This document shows, one piece after another, positions 9,201 through 17,677 of a stretch of 64,000 nucleotides of DNA. Position 1 is the first letter of the stretch. Each line of letters opens with the position of its first letter. The DNA comes from Pseudomonas capeferrum. GTDB lineage: Bacteria > Pseudomonadota > Gammaproteobacteria > Pseudomonadales > Pseudomonadaceae. Location: assembly GCF_000731675.1 (NCBI RefSeq), contig NZ_JMIT01000001.1:126712-190711 (forward strand). The letters are read 5' to 3'. A model generated the notes under the pieces. The model saw only the letters and a list, made by a program, of their open reading frames with translations, had not been told where the DNA came from and made no database searches. The position numbers and the translations under genes were made by a program.

Positions 9201-9226
9201 GAGTTCGAATCTCTACGCTTCCGCCA
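9201..9226 (+). other. att: prophage attachment site: 3' end of tRNA-Ser (TGA-type)
   Basis: GAGTTCGAATCTC followed by TACGCTTCCGCCA is the T-loop, 3' T-stem, acceptor strand and CCA end of a serine tRNA of the serT type. There is no matching 5' part upstream. The base two positions before GAG breaks the T-stem pairing, so the tRNA-derived core probably starts at about 9201. phiCTX is known to use a tRNA-Ser gene. An intact tRNA-Ser should restore at the other prophage end, left of this window. Confidence 0.8.
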
Positions 9227-9231
9227 TATTC

Positions 9232-9257
9232 AAAGCCCTGATTATTCAGGGCTTTTT
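9232..9257 (+). terminator. terminator after the tRNA-Ser att remnant
   Basis: AAAGCCCTGA, loop TTAT, then TCAGGGCTTTTT is a strong Rho-independent terminator. It presumably belonged to the chromosomal tRNA-Ser gene before integration separated them. Confidence 0.85.
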
Positions 9258-9427
9258 GCGTTTTTGGGCATGCAAAAATTGTCATCAAGTGCACCCAGTT
9301 GGCCGCTGACCGGTCTGCTATGAAGCGATGTTTTCCTAACTGGAATATTGATTCTCACTTCAAGGGGCGAAAGAAAGCCCGCGAAAGCGCCCCTGCTAAG
9401 GTGGAAAAACCAGAGGCAGCAGGCGAG

Positions 9428-9607
9428 TCAACGTTGGGCTTTTTGCTGCTGCATGCGCTGCAAACGCGAAACCGCGATCTGCACGGCCGCTGCCACGAGG
9501 CAGAGCAAGCCGATTTTCCAGCTGCCCTCAAGCCCGAAGTGCTCGGCTAGCTTGCCGGCGATGAGCACGCTAAAGAAAATGGCTGCAGGTAGGATCAATT
9601 TATTCAT
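9428..9607 (-). CDS. small membrane protein, unknown
   Basis: This 59-residue protein begins MNKLILPAAIFFSVL, with a second hydrophobic stretch, IGLLCLVAAAVQIAV, and a basic glutamine-rich tail. Two short membrane spans are likely. The ATG at 9607 is chosen because GGAAG lies about eight bases upstream. An in-frame start 15 codons earlier has no such site. It is the first chromosomal gene after the prophage. No family is recognised. Confidence 0.55.
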   Translation of the reverse strand: MNKLILPAAIFFSVLIAGKLAEHFGLEGSWKIGLLCLVAAAVQIAVSRLQRMQQQKAQR

Positions 9608-9815
9608 GGGCGCTTCCAACGGCGAACGGCATAAGGCGTACAGGGTACACAATTCGCGTCATGAGGCTTGGTCATCTTTGCCCGGCTGAACCTTTCACAG
9701 GGTTACTTTTGTGCCAGTTACCGAGAGCCTGCGGGGCAGGCGCAGGCGTGACCGACGCGCCCTTCGGCAATGTTCGTGAAGGGCGCGAACCCGCTGTACA
9801 CGAAAATGCTTGGGC

Positions 9816-10001
9816 TCACTGCAATGTTGGCGGTCTGATCGTACCTTGCATATTGCTCAACACCGCCTCGATTCGCGCGATCTGTTGCGCAAGCTGATCC
9901 GCTTCCTTGTCATTGCCTTCCTGCCTCAGGCGGTCACGCGCTCGGCGCAGTGTCAGCAGGTTTTTCTGTAGTTTCAGGGCTGAGGAGTCGAACGGGTCCA
10001 T
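9816..10001 (-). CDS. small helical hypothetical protein
   Basis: This 61-residue protein is almost entirely predicted helix, with charged heptad-like repeats (LQKNLLTLRRARDRLRQ, then ADQLAQQIARIEAVL). It is probably soluble and perhaps a short coiled coil. The ribosome site is weak. No function is recognised, and its status as a gene rests on composition and codon use. Confidence 0.5.
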   Translation of the reverse strand: MDPFDSSALKLQKNLLTLRRARDRLRQEGNDKEADQLAQQIARIEAVLSNMQGTIRPPTLQ

Positions 10002-10399
10002 GCTTTTCTCATGCGGTAGGCGTCCGTGCCGTTGTAGGAAAACTGGACCGTATCAGCTCGATTTTGCCGATGAAACTGATGTTTCATACAGGGCGACGTT
10101 GCTGCCTAGAGTTGTCCTACGAATCACAGGATAAAATCCTACAAATCTTGAATCTGACCATTTCAAGAAGTGTGTTTCAGATGGCGCTCAATACCGCGGA
10201 TTGACGGGTATTGAAGCGAGTTCGATAGCGTCATCAGTTACAGTGATCTGTAGCAGGCGCGCCGTGAGCTTCGAAATCTTGTGTAGCAATTAAGGCCCTG
10301 AAGCGGGCCGCTGGCGAGGTTAATGGGCCGCGGCTTGAGCAAATGCATATCAGATAGCATCTGCTACGATCCCTGATTTCCCTGGCCAAGGAGAGGCGT
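10002..10399. other. intergenic stretch without a recognised gene
   Basis: No credible ORF, tRNA or terminator was found in these 398 bases. The sequence is less GC-rich than the neighbouring genes and contains CCTAC-A motifs around 10110-10145. A promoter for the SH3-protein gene at 10400 is expected at the right end. Confidence 0.4.
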
Positions 10400-10753
10400 A
10401 TGCATTACATCGTGATCGAGCCCCACCGCAGCGAATACCCGCGCCCGCTTCGTTTCGTCAAGGGCACGCTGCTGGATATCGGCCCGCGTTATGAGGGGGA
10501 GCCGGGTTGGCAGGACTGGTACCTGTGTTCGTGCACCGGCCAGGAACCGGGCTGGGTGCCGGCCCAGCTCATCGAGCCGATCAGCGTGGGGCGGGGCAGG
10601 GCGCTTGATGACTACTCGGCCCATGAACTGCACGCCGACCCGGGGCAGTTGGTGCAGATACTTCGCCCGCTCAATGGCTGGATATGGTGCCGGCGCCAAG
10701 GCGATGGCGAGCTGGGCTGGTTGCCAGCAGAGAAGCTCAAGCAACTGACCTGA
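10400..10753 (+). CDS. double SH3-like domain protein
   Basis: This 117-residue protein has no signal peptide. It contains two SH3-type units, each ending in the usual turn: GWVPAQLIEP near residue 58 and GWLPAEKLKQL at the C-terminus. The spacing (about 55 residues) and the WYLCSCTGQEPGW and WIWCRRQGDGELGW segments fit variant SH3 domains found in small Pseudomonas proteins. A strong AAGGAGAGG site precedes the ATG. The binding partner is unknown. Confidence 0.75.
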   Translation: MHYIVIEPHRSEYPRPLRFVKGTLLDIGPRYEGEPGWQDWYLCSCTGQEPGWVPAQLIEPISVGRGRALDDYSAHELHADPGQLVQILRPLNGWIWCRRQGDGELGWLPAEKLKQLT

Positions 10754-10887
10754 TTCAACTTGTTTCGACGAATGTGGCGCACCTGCGGTGCATCTGATCT
10801 GCTTTTTTTCTGCAAACCTGAATCTGTAACCGTATCAGGCCAAGTAAGACAATATGCCCATCCCCGCATCACACTGTAGAGGTTCCG

Positions 10888-10971
10888 ATGGGCAAGCTGA
10901 CGCTGTTCCTGGGTGGTTTTCTGCTACTGACCATTCTGATAGGTCTTTTAGGCACCATCCCGCCAAGCTGA
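10888..10971 (+). CDS. 27-residue hydrophobic small protein
   Basis: ATG at 10888 starts MGKLTLFLGGFLLL and runs through one membrane span to IPPS and TGA at 10971. AGAGG lies about eight bases upstream. Single-span proteins of this size are common but hard to prove from sequence. Conservation would decide. Confidence 0.4.
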   Translation: MGKLTLFLGGFLLLTILIGLLGTIPPS

Positions 10972-11178
10972 CATTCACCACACTTCCCCCTCTGCGGCCC
11001 GTCTGATTCGCCAGATGGGCCCGCACGTGTGCGCCCTTCGCCAACCCCGCTCGATCGCTATCGCTTGATCAGCGGTAGCTGCAAGTCATTCTCAAGTGCA
11101 AATGGCTCGTGTAGTCTCCCGCCGCCGTCATACGGCCCGCATGGACGGGCCGGTCTTTTGCCTTGGAGTCGAACATAC

Positions 11179-11373
11179 ATGGAATGCAAGAAAGGCACTT
11201 CAGCCATGCTGGAGTGGCGTTGCCGTTTTCTCGCTGAAGGCTCCCTCGACGAGGAGGGCTACGATGAGGCGCTACGCAGTGCCGGCGTGCTGGAACAGTC
11301 GGGAGTGATCAGCACCCTCGAATGGATCAAACTGGTCAAGCTGGCCAATTCGGCGTTGCTGCATGTGCGATAA
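11179..11373 (+). CDS. small conserved-looking hypothetical protein
   Basis: From the ATG at 11179 the product is 64 residues, with a core AEGSLDEEGYDEAL followed by an amphipathic helix ending WIKLVKLANSALLHV. GGAG lies 14 bases upstream. An ATG at 11206 after AAGAAAGG is an equally possible start and would give 55 residues. No signal peptide or membrane span is seen. No family is recognised. Confidence 0.45.
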   Translation: MECKKGTSAMLEWRCRFLAEGSLDEEGYDEALRSAGVLEQSGVISTLEWIKLVKLANSALLHVR

Positions 11374-11505
11374 GTCGTTCTTTGCGCTGGGAAATCTGTC
11401 CACAAAAAACGTGGGTAGGTCTGTGGATAAAATGCTGTAAGCCAAGCCGGAAGCGGGCTCTGTTAAATTGAGCAGAATTTGAACAGTCCTTTTCGGGTGC
11501 TTGGG

Positions 11506-12411
11506 TCAGGCCGACAGGCCGGCGCGGCGCAGGGCCTGCAACAGCTCACGCACCCGTGCGGGCAACTCGCCAGCGGGGTAGACCGCGTGCATTTGCGGGT
11601 CCTGGCCTGTGCTTGAAGTCAAGTGGTATTGCGGGCACACCCGCACCAGGCGCCCGGCTTCGACCTGGGCTTCGCCAACCCAGGCTGCCAGGCGCGCGAT
11701 ACCGCCCCCTGCCAAGGCGCTGTGGTACACCGCATCGCCCGAATCCAGGCGAAGCCGTGGCGTCGGGCGCAGGCTGGTGATCTGGCCATCACGGCAGAAG
11801 TGCCAGGCTTTGAGTATGCGCGGGGCGGTATGCAGAATCAGTGCGTGGTCTTCCAACTGATCGGGGTGTTGCGGGTTGCCCGCCATGGCCAGGTAACCTG
11901 GGCTTGCATAGAGATGGCGGCGGTAGCTCCACAGCGGATAGCCGATCAGCTCGCTGGATTGCGGAAAGGCACCGCGCACCACGAAGTCGAATTTGTCCAG
12001 CAGTGGGTCCAGGGCGGCATCGCTGTACTGAACGTCCAGGGTCACTTGTGGATGGCGTTGGGAAAACGCGGCAAGTACCCGTGGCAGCACATGTTCAGCG
12101 AGCAATTGCGGCACGGCAAAACGGATCCAGCCTTGCGTACTGCCGCTGAGCGCGGCCAGCTCATCGGCTGCATCACGTTGCGCATCCAGCAAGCGTTCGG
12201 CATGGGGCAACAAGCGCTCGCCGGCTTCGGTGAGGGTCACGGCATTGGCGTTGCGGTTGAGCAGTTTGCTGCCGGCATTGTCTTCCAGAGTTTGCACCGC
12301 ACGCGTCACTGCACTGGGTGAGCGGCCCAGGGCGCGCGCTGCGGCAACGAAGCTGCGCTTGTGCGCCACACTGACGAACGCCTGAATCTCCCGCAGCATG
12401 TCCAATGCCAT
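11506..12411 (-). CDS. LysR-family transcriptional regulator
   Basis: This 301-residue protein begins with a LysR winged HTH (residues about 5-62, AFVSVAHKRSFVAAARALGRSPSAV), followed by the periplasmic-binding-like effector domain. It is divergent from the TSUP exporter gene at 12510, with 98 bases between, the usual arrangement for a regulator and its target. It belongs to the AaeR/DsdC-like large subgroup with the LNRNANAVTLTEAG segment. The effector cannot be predicted. Confidence 0.9.
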   Translation of the reverse strand: MALDMLREIQAFVSVAHKRSFVAAARALGRSPSAVTRAVQTLEDNAGSKLLNRNANAVTLTEAGERLLPHAERLLDAQRDAADELAALSGSTQGWIRFAVPQLLAEHVLPRVLAAFSQRHPQVTLDVQYSDAALDPLLDKFDFVVRGAFPQSSELIGYPLWSYRRHLYASPGYLAMAGNPQHPDQLEDHALILHTAPRILKAWHFCRDGQITSLRPTPRLRLDSGDAVYHSALAGGGIARLAAWVGEAQVEAGRLVRVCPQYHLTSSTGQDPQMHAVYPAGELPARVRELLQALRRAGLSA

Positions 12412-12509
12412 TGCCTAGCCCTCGTTGCAGTTTTCGCAATGTGGCATTTCAACACAAGTGCGGCACTTTGATTAGCCTTGCAGGCTGACTCACTGCCTGG
12501 AGCTGTATC

Positions 12510-13271
12510 ATGATGGATATCGCCGTACTTTCTGTATTCGCCTTTGCCGCCGGTTTGATCGACGCCGCCGTGGGCGGTGGTGGGCTGATTCAGATTCCGG
12601 CGTTGTTCAACGTGCTGCCCACCGCGCAACCGGCGGCCTTGCTGGGCACCAACAAGCTGGCCTCGGTGTGTGGTACGGCCTTTGCGGCGCGCTCGTTCAT
12701 TCGCAAGGTCACGCTGGACTGGGGGCTGATTGTGCCCGCAGCGCTCAGTGCCTTCGTCATGTCGTTCGTCGGCGCCGCCACAGTATCGCTGGTGCCGCCC
12801 AGCGTGATGCGCCCGGCAGTGCTGGTGATGATCGTCCTGATGGCGATCTACACATTCTGCAAGAAGGACTTCGGCACCTTGCACAAGCCCACGCAGATCG
12901 GTCGCAAGGAGCAGTGCCTGGCGGTGCTAATCGGCGGCGCGATCGGTTTCTACGATGGGCTGTTCGGGCCAGGCACCGGCAGCTTCCTGATCTTCCTGTT
13001 CATTCGCTTCTTCGCCCTGGACTTCCTGCATGCCTCGGCTTCGGCCAAGGTGGTGAACATCGCGACCAACCTGGCGGCGCTGGTGTTCTTCGTGCCGTCG
13101 GGCAACGTGTTGTACGCCATCGCCTTGCCGATGGCGGCATGCAACATTCTCGGCGCTTTGACCGGCACCTGGCTGGCGGTGCGCAAGGGGGCAGGGTTCG
13201 TGCGCGGGCTGTTCCTGATTTTGCTGTGCGTACTGATCGCCAAGCTGTCCTGGGACTTGCTGGCCGGGTGA
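12510..13271 (+). CDS. TSUP (TauE/SafE) family membrane exporter
   Basis: This 253-residue protein has about eight hydrophobic segments. The TSUP signature motifs are present: GLIDAAVGGGGLIQIPAL at the N-terminus and GFYDGLFGPGTGSFLIF in the second half, an internal duplication. Relatives such as YfcA or TauE export sulfite, sulfoacetate or related anions. The substrate here is unassigned. It is divergent from a LysR gene that probably controls it. Confidence 0.88.
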   Translation: MMDIAVLSVFAFAAGLIDAAVGGGGLIQIPALFNVLPTAQPAALLGTNKLASVCGTAFAARSFIRKVTLDWGLIVPAALSAFVMSFVGAATVSLVPPSVMRPAVLVMIVLMAIYTFCKKDFGTLHKPTQIGRKEQCLAVLIGGAIGFYDGLFGPGTGSFLIFLFIRFFALDFLHASASAKVVNIATNLAALVFFVPSGNVLYAIALPMAACNILGALTGTWLAVRKGAGFVRGLFLILLCVLIAKLSWDLLAG

Positions 13272-13272
13272 G

Positions 13273-14682
13273 TCAGACCACCTGGCGCTGTGCCTCGGCC
13301 TGTTCGACACGGTTGCGGCCATGGGCCTTGGCCCGGTACAGCGCCTGGTCGGCGCGCGCCAGCAGTTCGTCCAGGCTCGGTGCCGGGGTCTCGGCGGCGC
13401 AGCCGTCCAGGCCGATACTCACGGTAATCTGCAGGCGATGGTCGGCCTGCACCACATGCAGGTCCTGCACCGCCCGGCGCAGGCGTTCGGCGGTGAATTT
13501 GGCACGCTCCGGCGCAAGGCCCGGGAGGACCACGACAAACTCCTCGCCGCCCATGCGTGCGAACAGCTGCCCTTCGTGCAACTGGTCTTGCAGGGTGCGG
13601 GCGAAATGGCGCAGCACTTTGTCACCGACCGCGTGGCCATGCGCGTCATTGATCGCTTTGAAATGGTCGATGTCCAGCATCATCAAGGTCAGCGGCAGTG
13701 CCGGGCCGTGTTGCTGGCGGCTGTCGAGCAGGGCGTTGGCACGGCGGGTGAACGCGCTGCGGGTCAGTACACCGGTCAGGTGATCGATGGTGGCCTGATG
13801 CGCCAGGCGCGCCAGCAGGCTGCGGTTGGCCTGGCTGACACAGGCCACCACCAGCGGGCCGAGCACCAGCATGGCGATGCCCAGGCGCGCCGACATCAGC
13901 GTAGTGACCCCCGGTTCGCTTTGCGGCACGCTGAAGTGCATGAGGTTTTGTGCGACCGCGACGATCAGCGTGCTGCCAGCGGTGAGCGTCAGCAGCGAGA
14001 CCAGAAACGGCGGGTAAGTCCAGGCACACCACAACAGTGCGGCAATGGGGAAGGCAATGGCGCCTGGCCCACCAAAGGCAATGCTGAAGGCCAGCGAAGC
14101 AAGCAGCACCAGCAGGGGCGGCAAACGTACCGGCTGGGCGCCGCTGCGCATCAGGGCGCGTACCGAGGGGGCGGTCAGCAGCACTGGCAGCACCAGTACG
14201 CCGGTCGAGAACTGTTCGCTGAACCAGGCCACCCAGGTGGCCTGCAGGGATTGCTCGAACCAGGGGGCGGCCATGACCGAGGCCAGGCTCGCCGCGACCA
14301 TGGCACCGGCCGCGCAAGCGGCAAACACGCTGAGTACGCCATGCGGGCTGCGCATGCGGCGGTGCAGGCGCGGCACGCGTGCCAGCAACTGCCACACGCT
14401 GAACACCATGCCGAGGTTGCACAGGTTGAACCACAAGGCCGGCATCCAATCGCTGCCGCACAGCAGGTCGGCCGCCACCATGGCCAGCCACACCAGTGTG
14501 AAACCAAGGGCATTGGCCTGACGGGGGTAACGCAACAGCACGCCGACCAGTACCGCATTGACTGGCCAGAACAGCGACAGGGACTCGATCGGGCGTGCCA
14601 GGATGCCGCCCAGGGTCAAGGCAAAGGTCAGGCAAAGCAGAGCGACGTAGGACAACAAGCGCGATTGGGCTGGAAAAACCAT
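13273..14682 (-). CDS. MASE1-type membrane diguanylate cyclase
   Basis: This is about 469 residues. An N-terminal MASE1-like sensor with roughly eight membrane segments (residues 1-280, including SLFWPVNAVLVGVLL) is followed by a GGDEF domain with ARMGGEEF, which should make c-di-GMP from GTP. The I-site RxxD expected before GGEEF is replaced (HEGQ), so product inhibition is probably absent. ATG at 14682 is preferred over a TTG five codons upstream. It is convergent with the TSUP gene, with stops one base apart. Confidence 0.85.
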   Translation of the reverse strand: MVFPAQSRLLSYVALLCLTFALTLGGILARPIESLSLFWPVNAVLVGVLLRYPRQANALGFTLVWLAMVAADLLCGSDWMPALWFNLCNLGMVFSVWQLLARVPRLHRRMRSPHGVLSVFAACAAGAMVAASLASVMAAPWFEQSLQATWVAWFSEQFSTGVLVLPVLLTAPSVRALMRSGAQPVRLPPLLVLLASLAFSIAFGGPGAIAFPIAALLWCAWTYPPFLVSLLTLTAGSTLIVAVAQNLMHFSVPQSEPGVTTLMSARLGIAMLVLGPLVVACVSQANRSLLARLAHQATIDHLTGVLTRSAFTRRANALLDSRQQHGPALPLTLMMLDIDHFKAINDAHGHAVGDKVLRHFARTLQDQLHEGQLFARMGGEEFVVVLPGLAPERAKFTAERLRRAVQDLHVVQADHRLQITVSIGLDGCAAETPAPSLDELLARADQALYRAKAHGRNRVEQAEAQRQVV

Positions 14683-14835
14683 GAACTCGACCGGCAAGCG
14701 GAAACGAAATCCAGGAAAACGCCTTGAAGCACCTGGGGCAATTACGTATCAGTGTGTTTCCACAGGGCAGTGGGTGTCAATCTGCCGCGATCCGGCTGGA
14801 TAATGTCAAATTGCCTGCATTCCCTGTCGATTTCA

Positions 14836-16665
14836 TCACAAGCCGAAGAACCACGGCACCATCAGTACGGTGACCAGCATCACCAGCAAGGTAAAAGGGA
14901 CGCCGACTTTGACGAAGTCACCGAAGCGGTACTGCCCAGGCCCGAGCACCAGGGTGTTGACGGGTGACGAGACGGGCGTCATGAACGCTGCCGATGCGGC
15001 GAGGGCCACAGTCATGGCGAACGGGTAGGGCGACATGCCCAACTGGGTGGCGGTGCTGATTGCTACCGGTGCCATCAGCACGGCGGTGGCGGTGTTGGAG
15101 ATGAATAGGCCGATCACCGCGGTCACGGCAAACAGGCAGGCCAGAATGGCCCTCGGTCCGGCGTCGCCGAGCAAGCTGACCAGGCCGGTCACTGCCAGGT
15201 CGATACCGCCGGTTTTCTGCAGGGCCAGGGCAAAGGGCAGCATACCGACGATCAGTACCAGGCTCTGCCAATGGATGGCCCGGTAAGCGCTGTTCATGTC
15301 GATGCAGCGGCCCGCGCCCATCAACAGGCAGCCGATCAAGGCGGCGATGACATTGGGCACCGCGCCGCTGACCATCAGGCCGACCATCACCGCCAGGCTC
15401 AGCAAGGCCTGCGGTGCGCGCCTGCGGGCCGGGGCGACCTGATCGACTTCGGCGGGCAGGCTCAACACTAAAAAGTCGTGGGGGTTGCTTTGCAGTTGAC
15501 GCACGGCTTTCCAGGGGCCTACCACCAGCAGCGTATCGCCCAGGCGCAGCTTTTCTTCCACCAATTGCTCTTCGATGGCGGCCTGTTCACGGCGCAAACC
15601 CACCACGTTGAGGCCGAAACGGCTACGGAACGCCAGCTCGAGGATGCTCTTGCCGACCAACTGCGAGCCGGGGGGCAGCGACACTTCGGCCATGCCCAGC
15701 TCCTGGGACTGGTCGATGAAGTACGCCGCCTTGAAGTGCAGGGGTTCCAGTTGCATGGTCTGGCACAGGCTGCGCAGGTCGTCGCGGTTGGCGAACAGGT
15801 CGAGCAACAGCACGTCACCTTGGTGCAGCACGGTGTTGGAGTCGGCCGCGATGACCCGCGTGGTGAACTTGTGCTGGCGTTCGATGCCGATCACGTTGGC
15901 GCCATGCCGGGTGCGCAGCTCCAGCTCGCCCAGGGTATGGCCGATCAGCGGCGAGTGGGGGCGGATGCGCAGGCGCCGCTCGCGGCCGTTGAGCTTGTAG
16001 TCCAGCACCAGGTCGAGCAGCGTACGGCGGGTTTCCACGCGGCCGTCCTTGCGCACTTCACCATTGAGCCAGTGGCGCGTCAGCAGCATGTAGCCGATGC
16101 CCAGCACCAGCACCACCAGGCCGAACGGGGTAAAGCTGAAGAAGTTGAAGCCCTGCTCGCCATGGCGCACCAGTTCACTGTGCACCACCACGTTGGGGGG
16201 CGTGGCCACCAGGCTGAGCATGCCGCTGATCAGGCCGGCGAAGCTCAAGGGCATCATCAGGCGGCTGGGTGACAGTTTGAGGCGCGCGGCGATGCTCAGC
16301 ACCACCGGTATGAAGATCGCCACCACCCCGGTCGAGCTCATCACCGAGCCCAACCCCGCTACCGCCACCATCAGCAATACCAGCAGGCGCACTTCACTGT
16401 TGCCGGCCCGCTCGCTCATCCACTCGCCAATGCGGTAGGCAATGCCGGTGCGCACCAGGCCTTCGCCGATCACGAACAGGGCCGCGATCAGCACCACATT
16501 GGGGTCGCTGAAGCCGGCCAGGGCCTGTTCCACGGTAAGGATGCCCGATAACGGCAGGGCGAGAATCACCATCAGCGCGACCACGTCCATGCGCGGGCGG
16601 TTGATGATGAAGAGGACGACGACGATGGCCAGCAGGCCGAGGACCCAGAGCAGCTCTTGGTTCAT
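14836..16665 (-). CDS. SLC13-family permease with two TrkA-C domains
   Basis: This is about 609 residues. The N- and C-terminal halves are membrane bundles of the DASS/SLC13 type ([47 protein letters not shown]). They flank two central cytoplasmic RCK_C/TrkA-C domains (about residues 205-290 and 300-380; [19 protein letters not shown] and [20 protein letters not shown]). Transported ions may be carboxylates, sulfate or other anions. ATG at 16665 has AAGGA 13 bases upstream. A GTG seven codons earlier is possible. Confidence 0.85.
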   Translation of the reverse strand: MNQELLWVLGLLAIVVVLFIINRPRMDVVALMVILALPLSGILTVEQALAGFSDPNVVLIAALFVIGEGLVRTGIAYRIGEWMSERAGNSEVRLLVLLMVAVAGLGSVMSSTGVVAIFIPVVLSIAARLKLSPSRLMMPLSFAGLISGMLSLVATPPNVVVHSELVRHGEQGFNFFSFTPFGLVVLVLGIGYMLLTRHWLNGEVRKDGRVETRRTLLDLVLDYKLNGRERRLRIRPHSPLIGHTLGELELRTRHGANVIGIERQHKFTTRVIAADSNTVLHQGDVLLLDLFANRDDLRSLCQTMQLEPLHFKAAYFIDQSQELGMAEVSLPPGSQLVGKSILELAFRSRFGLNVVGLRREQAAIEEQLVEEKLRLGDTLLVVGPWKAVRQLQSNPHDFLVLSLPAEVDQVAPARRRAPQALLSLAVMVGLMVSGAVPNVIAALIGCLLMGAGRCIDMNSAYRAIHWQSLVLIVGMLPFALALQKTGGIDLAVTGLVSLLGDAGPRAILACLFAVTAVIGLFISNTATAVLMAPVAISTATQLGMSPYPFAMTVALAASAAFMTPVSSPVNTLVLGPGQYRFGDFVKVGVPFTLLVMLVTVLMVPWFFGL

Positions 16666-16769
16666 GGGGAGGGGGTGTTCCTTCACACGGGGGCACGGTA
16701 GACAGTAGCAGCCAGTGTGCCAGCTTGCGGTGAAGTGTATGTTGACGTGTTGCAGGGTTTCACAAGCAA

Positions 16770-16792
16770 AAGGGGCTGCCGAGCAGCCCCTT
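16770..16792 (-). terminator. terminator after the glycine-zipper gene
   Basis: AAGGGGCTGC-CGA-GCAGCCCCTT is a near-perfect hairpin. Read on the minus strand it is followed by TTTTGC. It lies 12 bases beyond the stop of the gene at 17190-16804. Confidence 0.8.
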
Positions 16793-16803
16793 GGTCACCG
16801 GGA

Positions 16804-17190
16804 TCAGTGACGGTGACGGCGGTGCTTCTTGCCGTTGTTGTCGCCCAGGTGGTTGCCGATGGCACCCCCTGCAGCACCGCCCAGGCCGGCACCGATGGTC
16901 GAACCGGCAGAGCCACCGACCTTGCCGCCCAGCAGCGAACCACCCGCCGAACCCAGGCCACCGCCGATGGCGGCTTCGGTGCGATTGCCCTTGCGTGCGC
17001 CTACCGCACTGCCGGCCGCGCCGCCGACACCGGCACCAATCGCAGCGCCGGTACTGCCGCCGATCTGTTGACCGACAACGTTACCCAGTACACCACCCAG
17101 GCCACCGCCAATGGCGGCGGTACCGTCACCGGCGAAAGCGCCCTGGCACAGCAGCAGGCCGAGAGCAAGGGAAGGTAGAGTCAGACGCAT
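16804..17190 (-). CDS. secreted glycine-zipper protein
   Basis: This 128-residue protein has an Sec signal peptide (MRLTLPSLALGLLLCQGAFA, cut near residue 20). Glycine-zipper repeats of the GGGLGGVLGNVVGQQIGG type cover most of the mature part, with a basic histidine-rich tail, KKHRRHRH. ATG at 17190 is chosen for its GAGG site and signal peptide. Glycine zippers of this kind occur in outer-membrane or periplasmic proteins and may span the membrane. The exact role is unknown. Confidence 0.75.
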   Translation of the reverse strand: MRLTLPSLALGLLLCQGAFAGDGTAAIGGGLGGVLGNVVGQQIGGSTGAAIGAGVGGAAGSAVGARKGNRTEAAIGGGLGSAGGSLLGGKVGGSAGSTIGAGLGGAAGGAIGNHLGDNNGKKHRRHRH

Positions 17191-17264
17191 GGTACGAACC
17201 TCAAAAGGAATCATCAGGTTAAGGTGCCGCGCAACGGGCGGCGGGTCAGGGGTGCAAAGACGCT

Positions 17265-17453
17265 TCAGCGGTAGTAGCGGTCACCGCGGTATTGACGATT
17301 GTCATCGTCATCATCGCGGTCATGCCGATGATGGTGGCGCTGGCCACGGTCGCGATCACGCCAGCCATCGTCGTCGTCATGGTAGCGATGGCTGTGGCAA
17401 CCAGCGGTCAGCAGGATGGCGGCAACCAACGAGAAGCTTGCAAGGCGGGTCAT
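17265..17453 (-). CDS. small charged lipoprotein
   Basis: This 62-residue protein has a lipobox, LTAGC (Cys at residue 19). The mature part is composed almost only of H, R, D and Y (HSHRYHDDDDGWRDRDRG and so on). AAGGA lies 11 bases before the ATG. Histidine and aspartate runs suggest metal binding, as inference only. It follows the same strand as the glycine-zipper gene but with its own site. Confidence 0.6.
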   Translation of the reverse strand: MTRLASFSLVAAILLTAGCHSHRYHDDDDGWRDRDRGQRHHHRHDRDDDDDNRQYRGDRYYR

Positions 17454-17677
17454 CACGATATAGGTCCTTGATCCGCAAAGGTTTACGGGGCACTTCCTGA
17501 GACTGGGAACGGTCCATTTGGTTTCCTTGGCAGGCAAAATTTTGTCAGGCGCGCGATCAGCGGCGTGCCTGCCGGCTGCTGTTCTGTCCCGCTCGGTCAT
17601 GGCCGAGCCGCGGGTCGGCCACTAAACTGCACAGCAAGCCGCAGCCAAGACGGCAAACTGCCACACGGTGAATCACG

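Larger units (their letters stand above)
1..9226. mobile_element. P2/phiCTX-like prophage, right part only
   Basis: The order is capsid N and scaffold O on one strand, terminase P and portal Q on the other, then cargo genes, a cos-like site, a repeat field and a tRNA 3' remnant. N-O diverging from P-Q is the P2 layout. Cargo between Q and cos next to an att site in a serine tRNA is the layout known for phage phiCTX of P. aeruginosa. Tail, lysis, regulatory and integrase genes are not in the window and should lie to the left. No frameshift is visible in the four structural genes. Whether the prophage is complete cannot be judged. Confidence 0.88.

Noticed and set aside
13321..14727. 468-residue plus-strand open frame
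   Set aside because: Opposite the diguanylate cyclase; glutamine- and arginine-rich composition typical of an antisense shadow.
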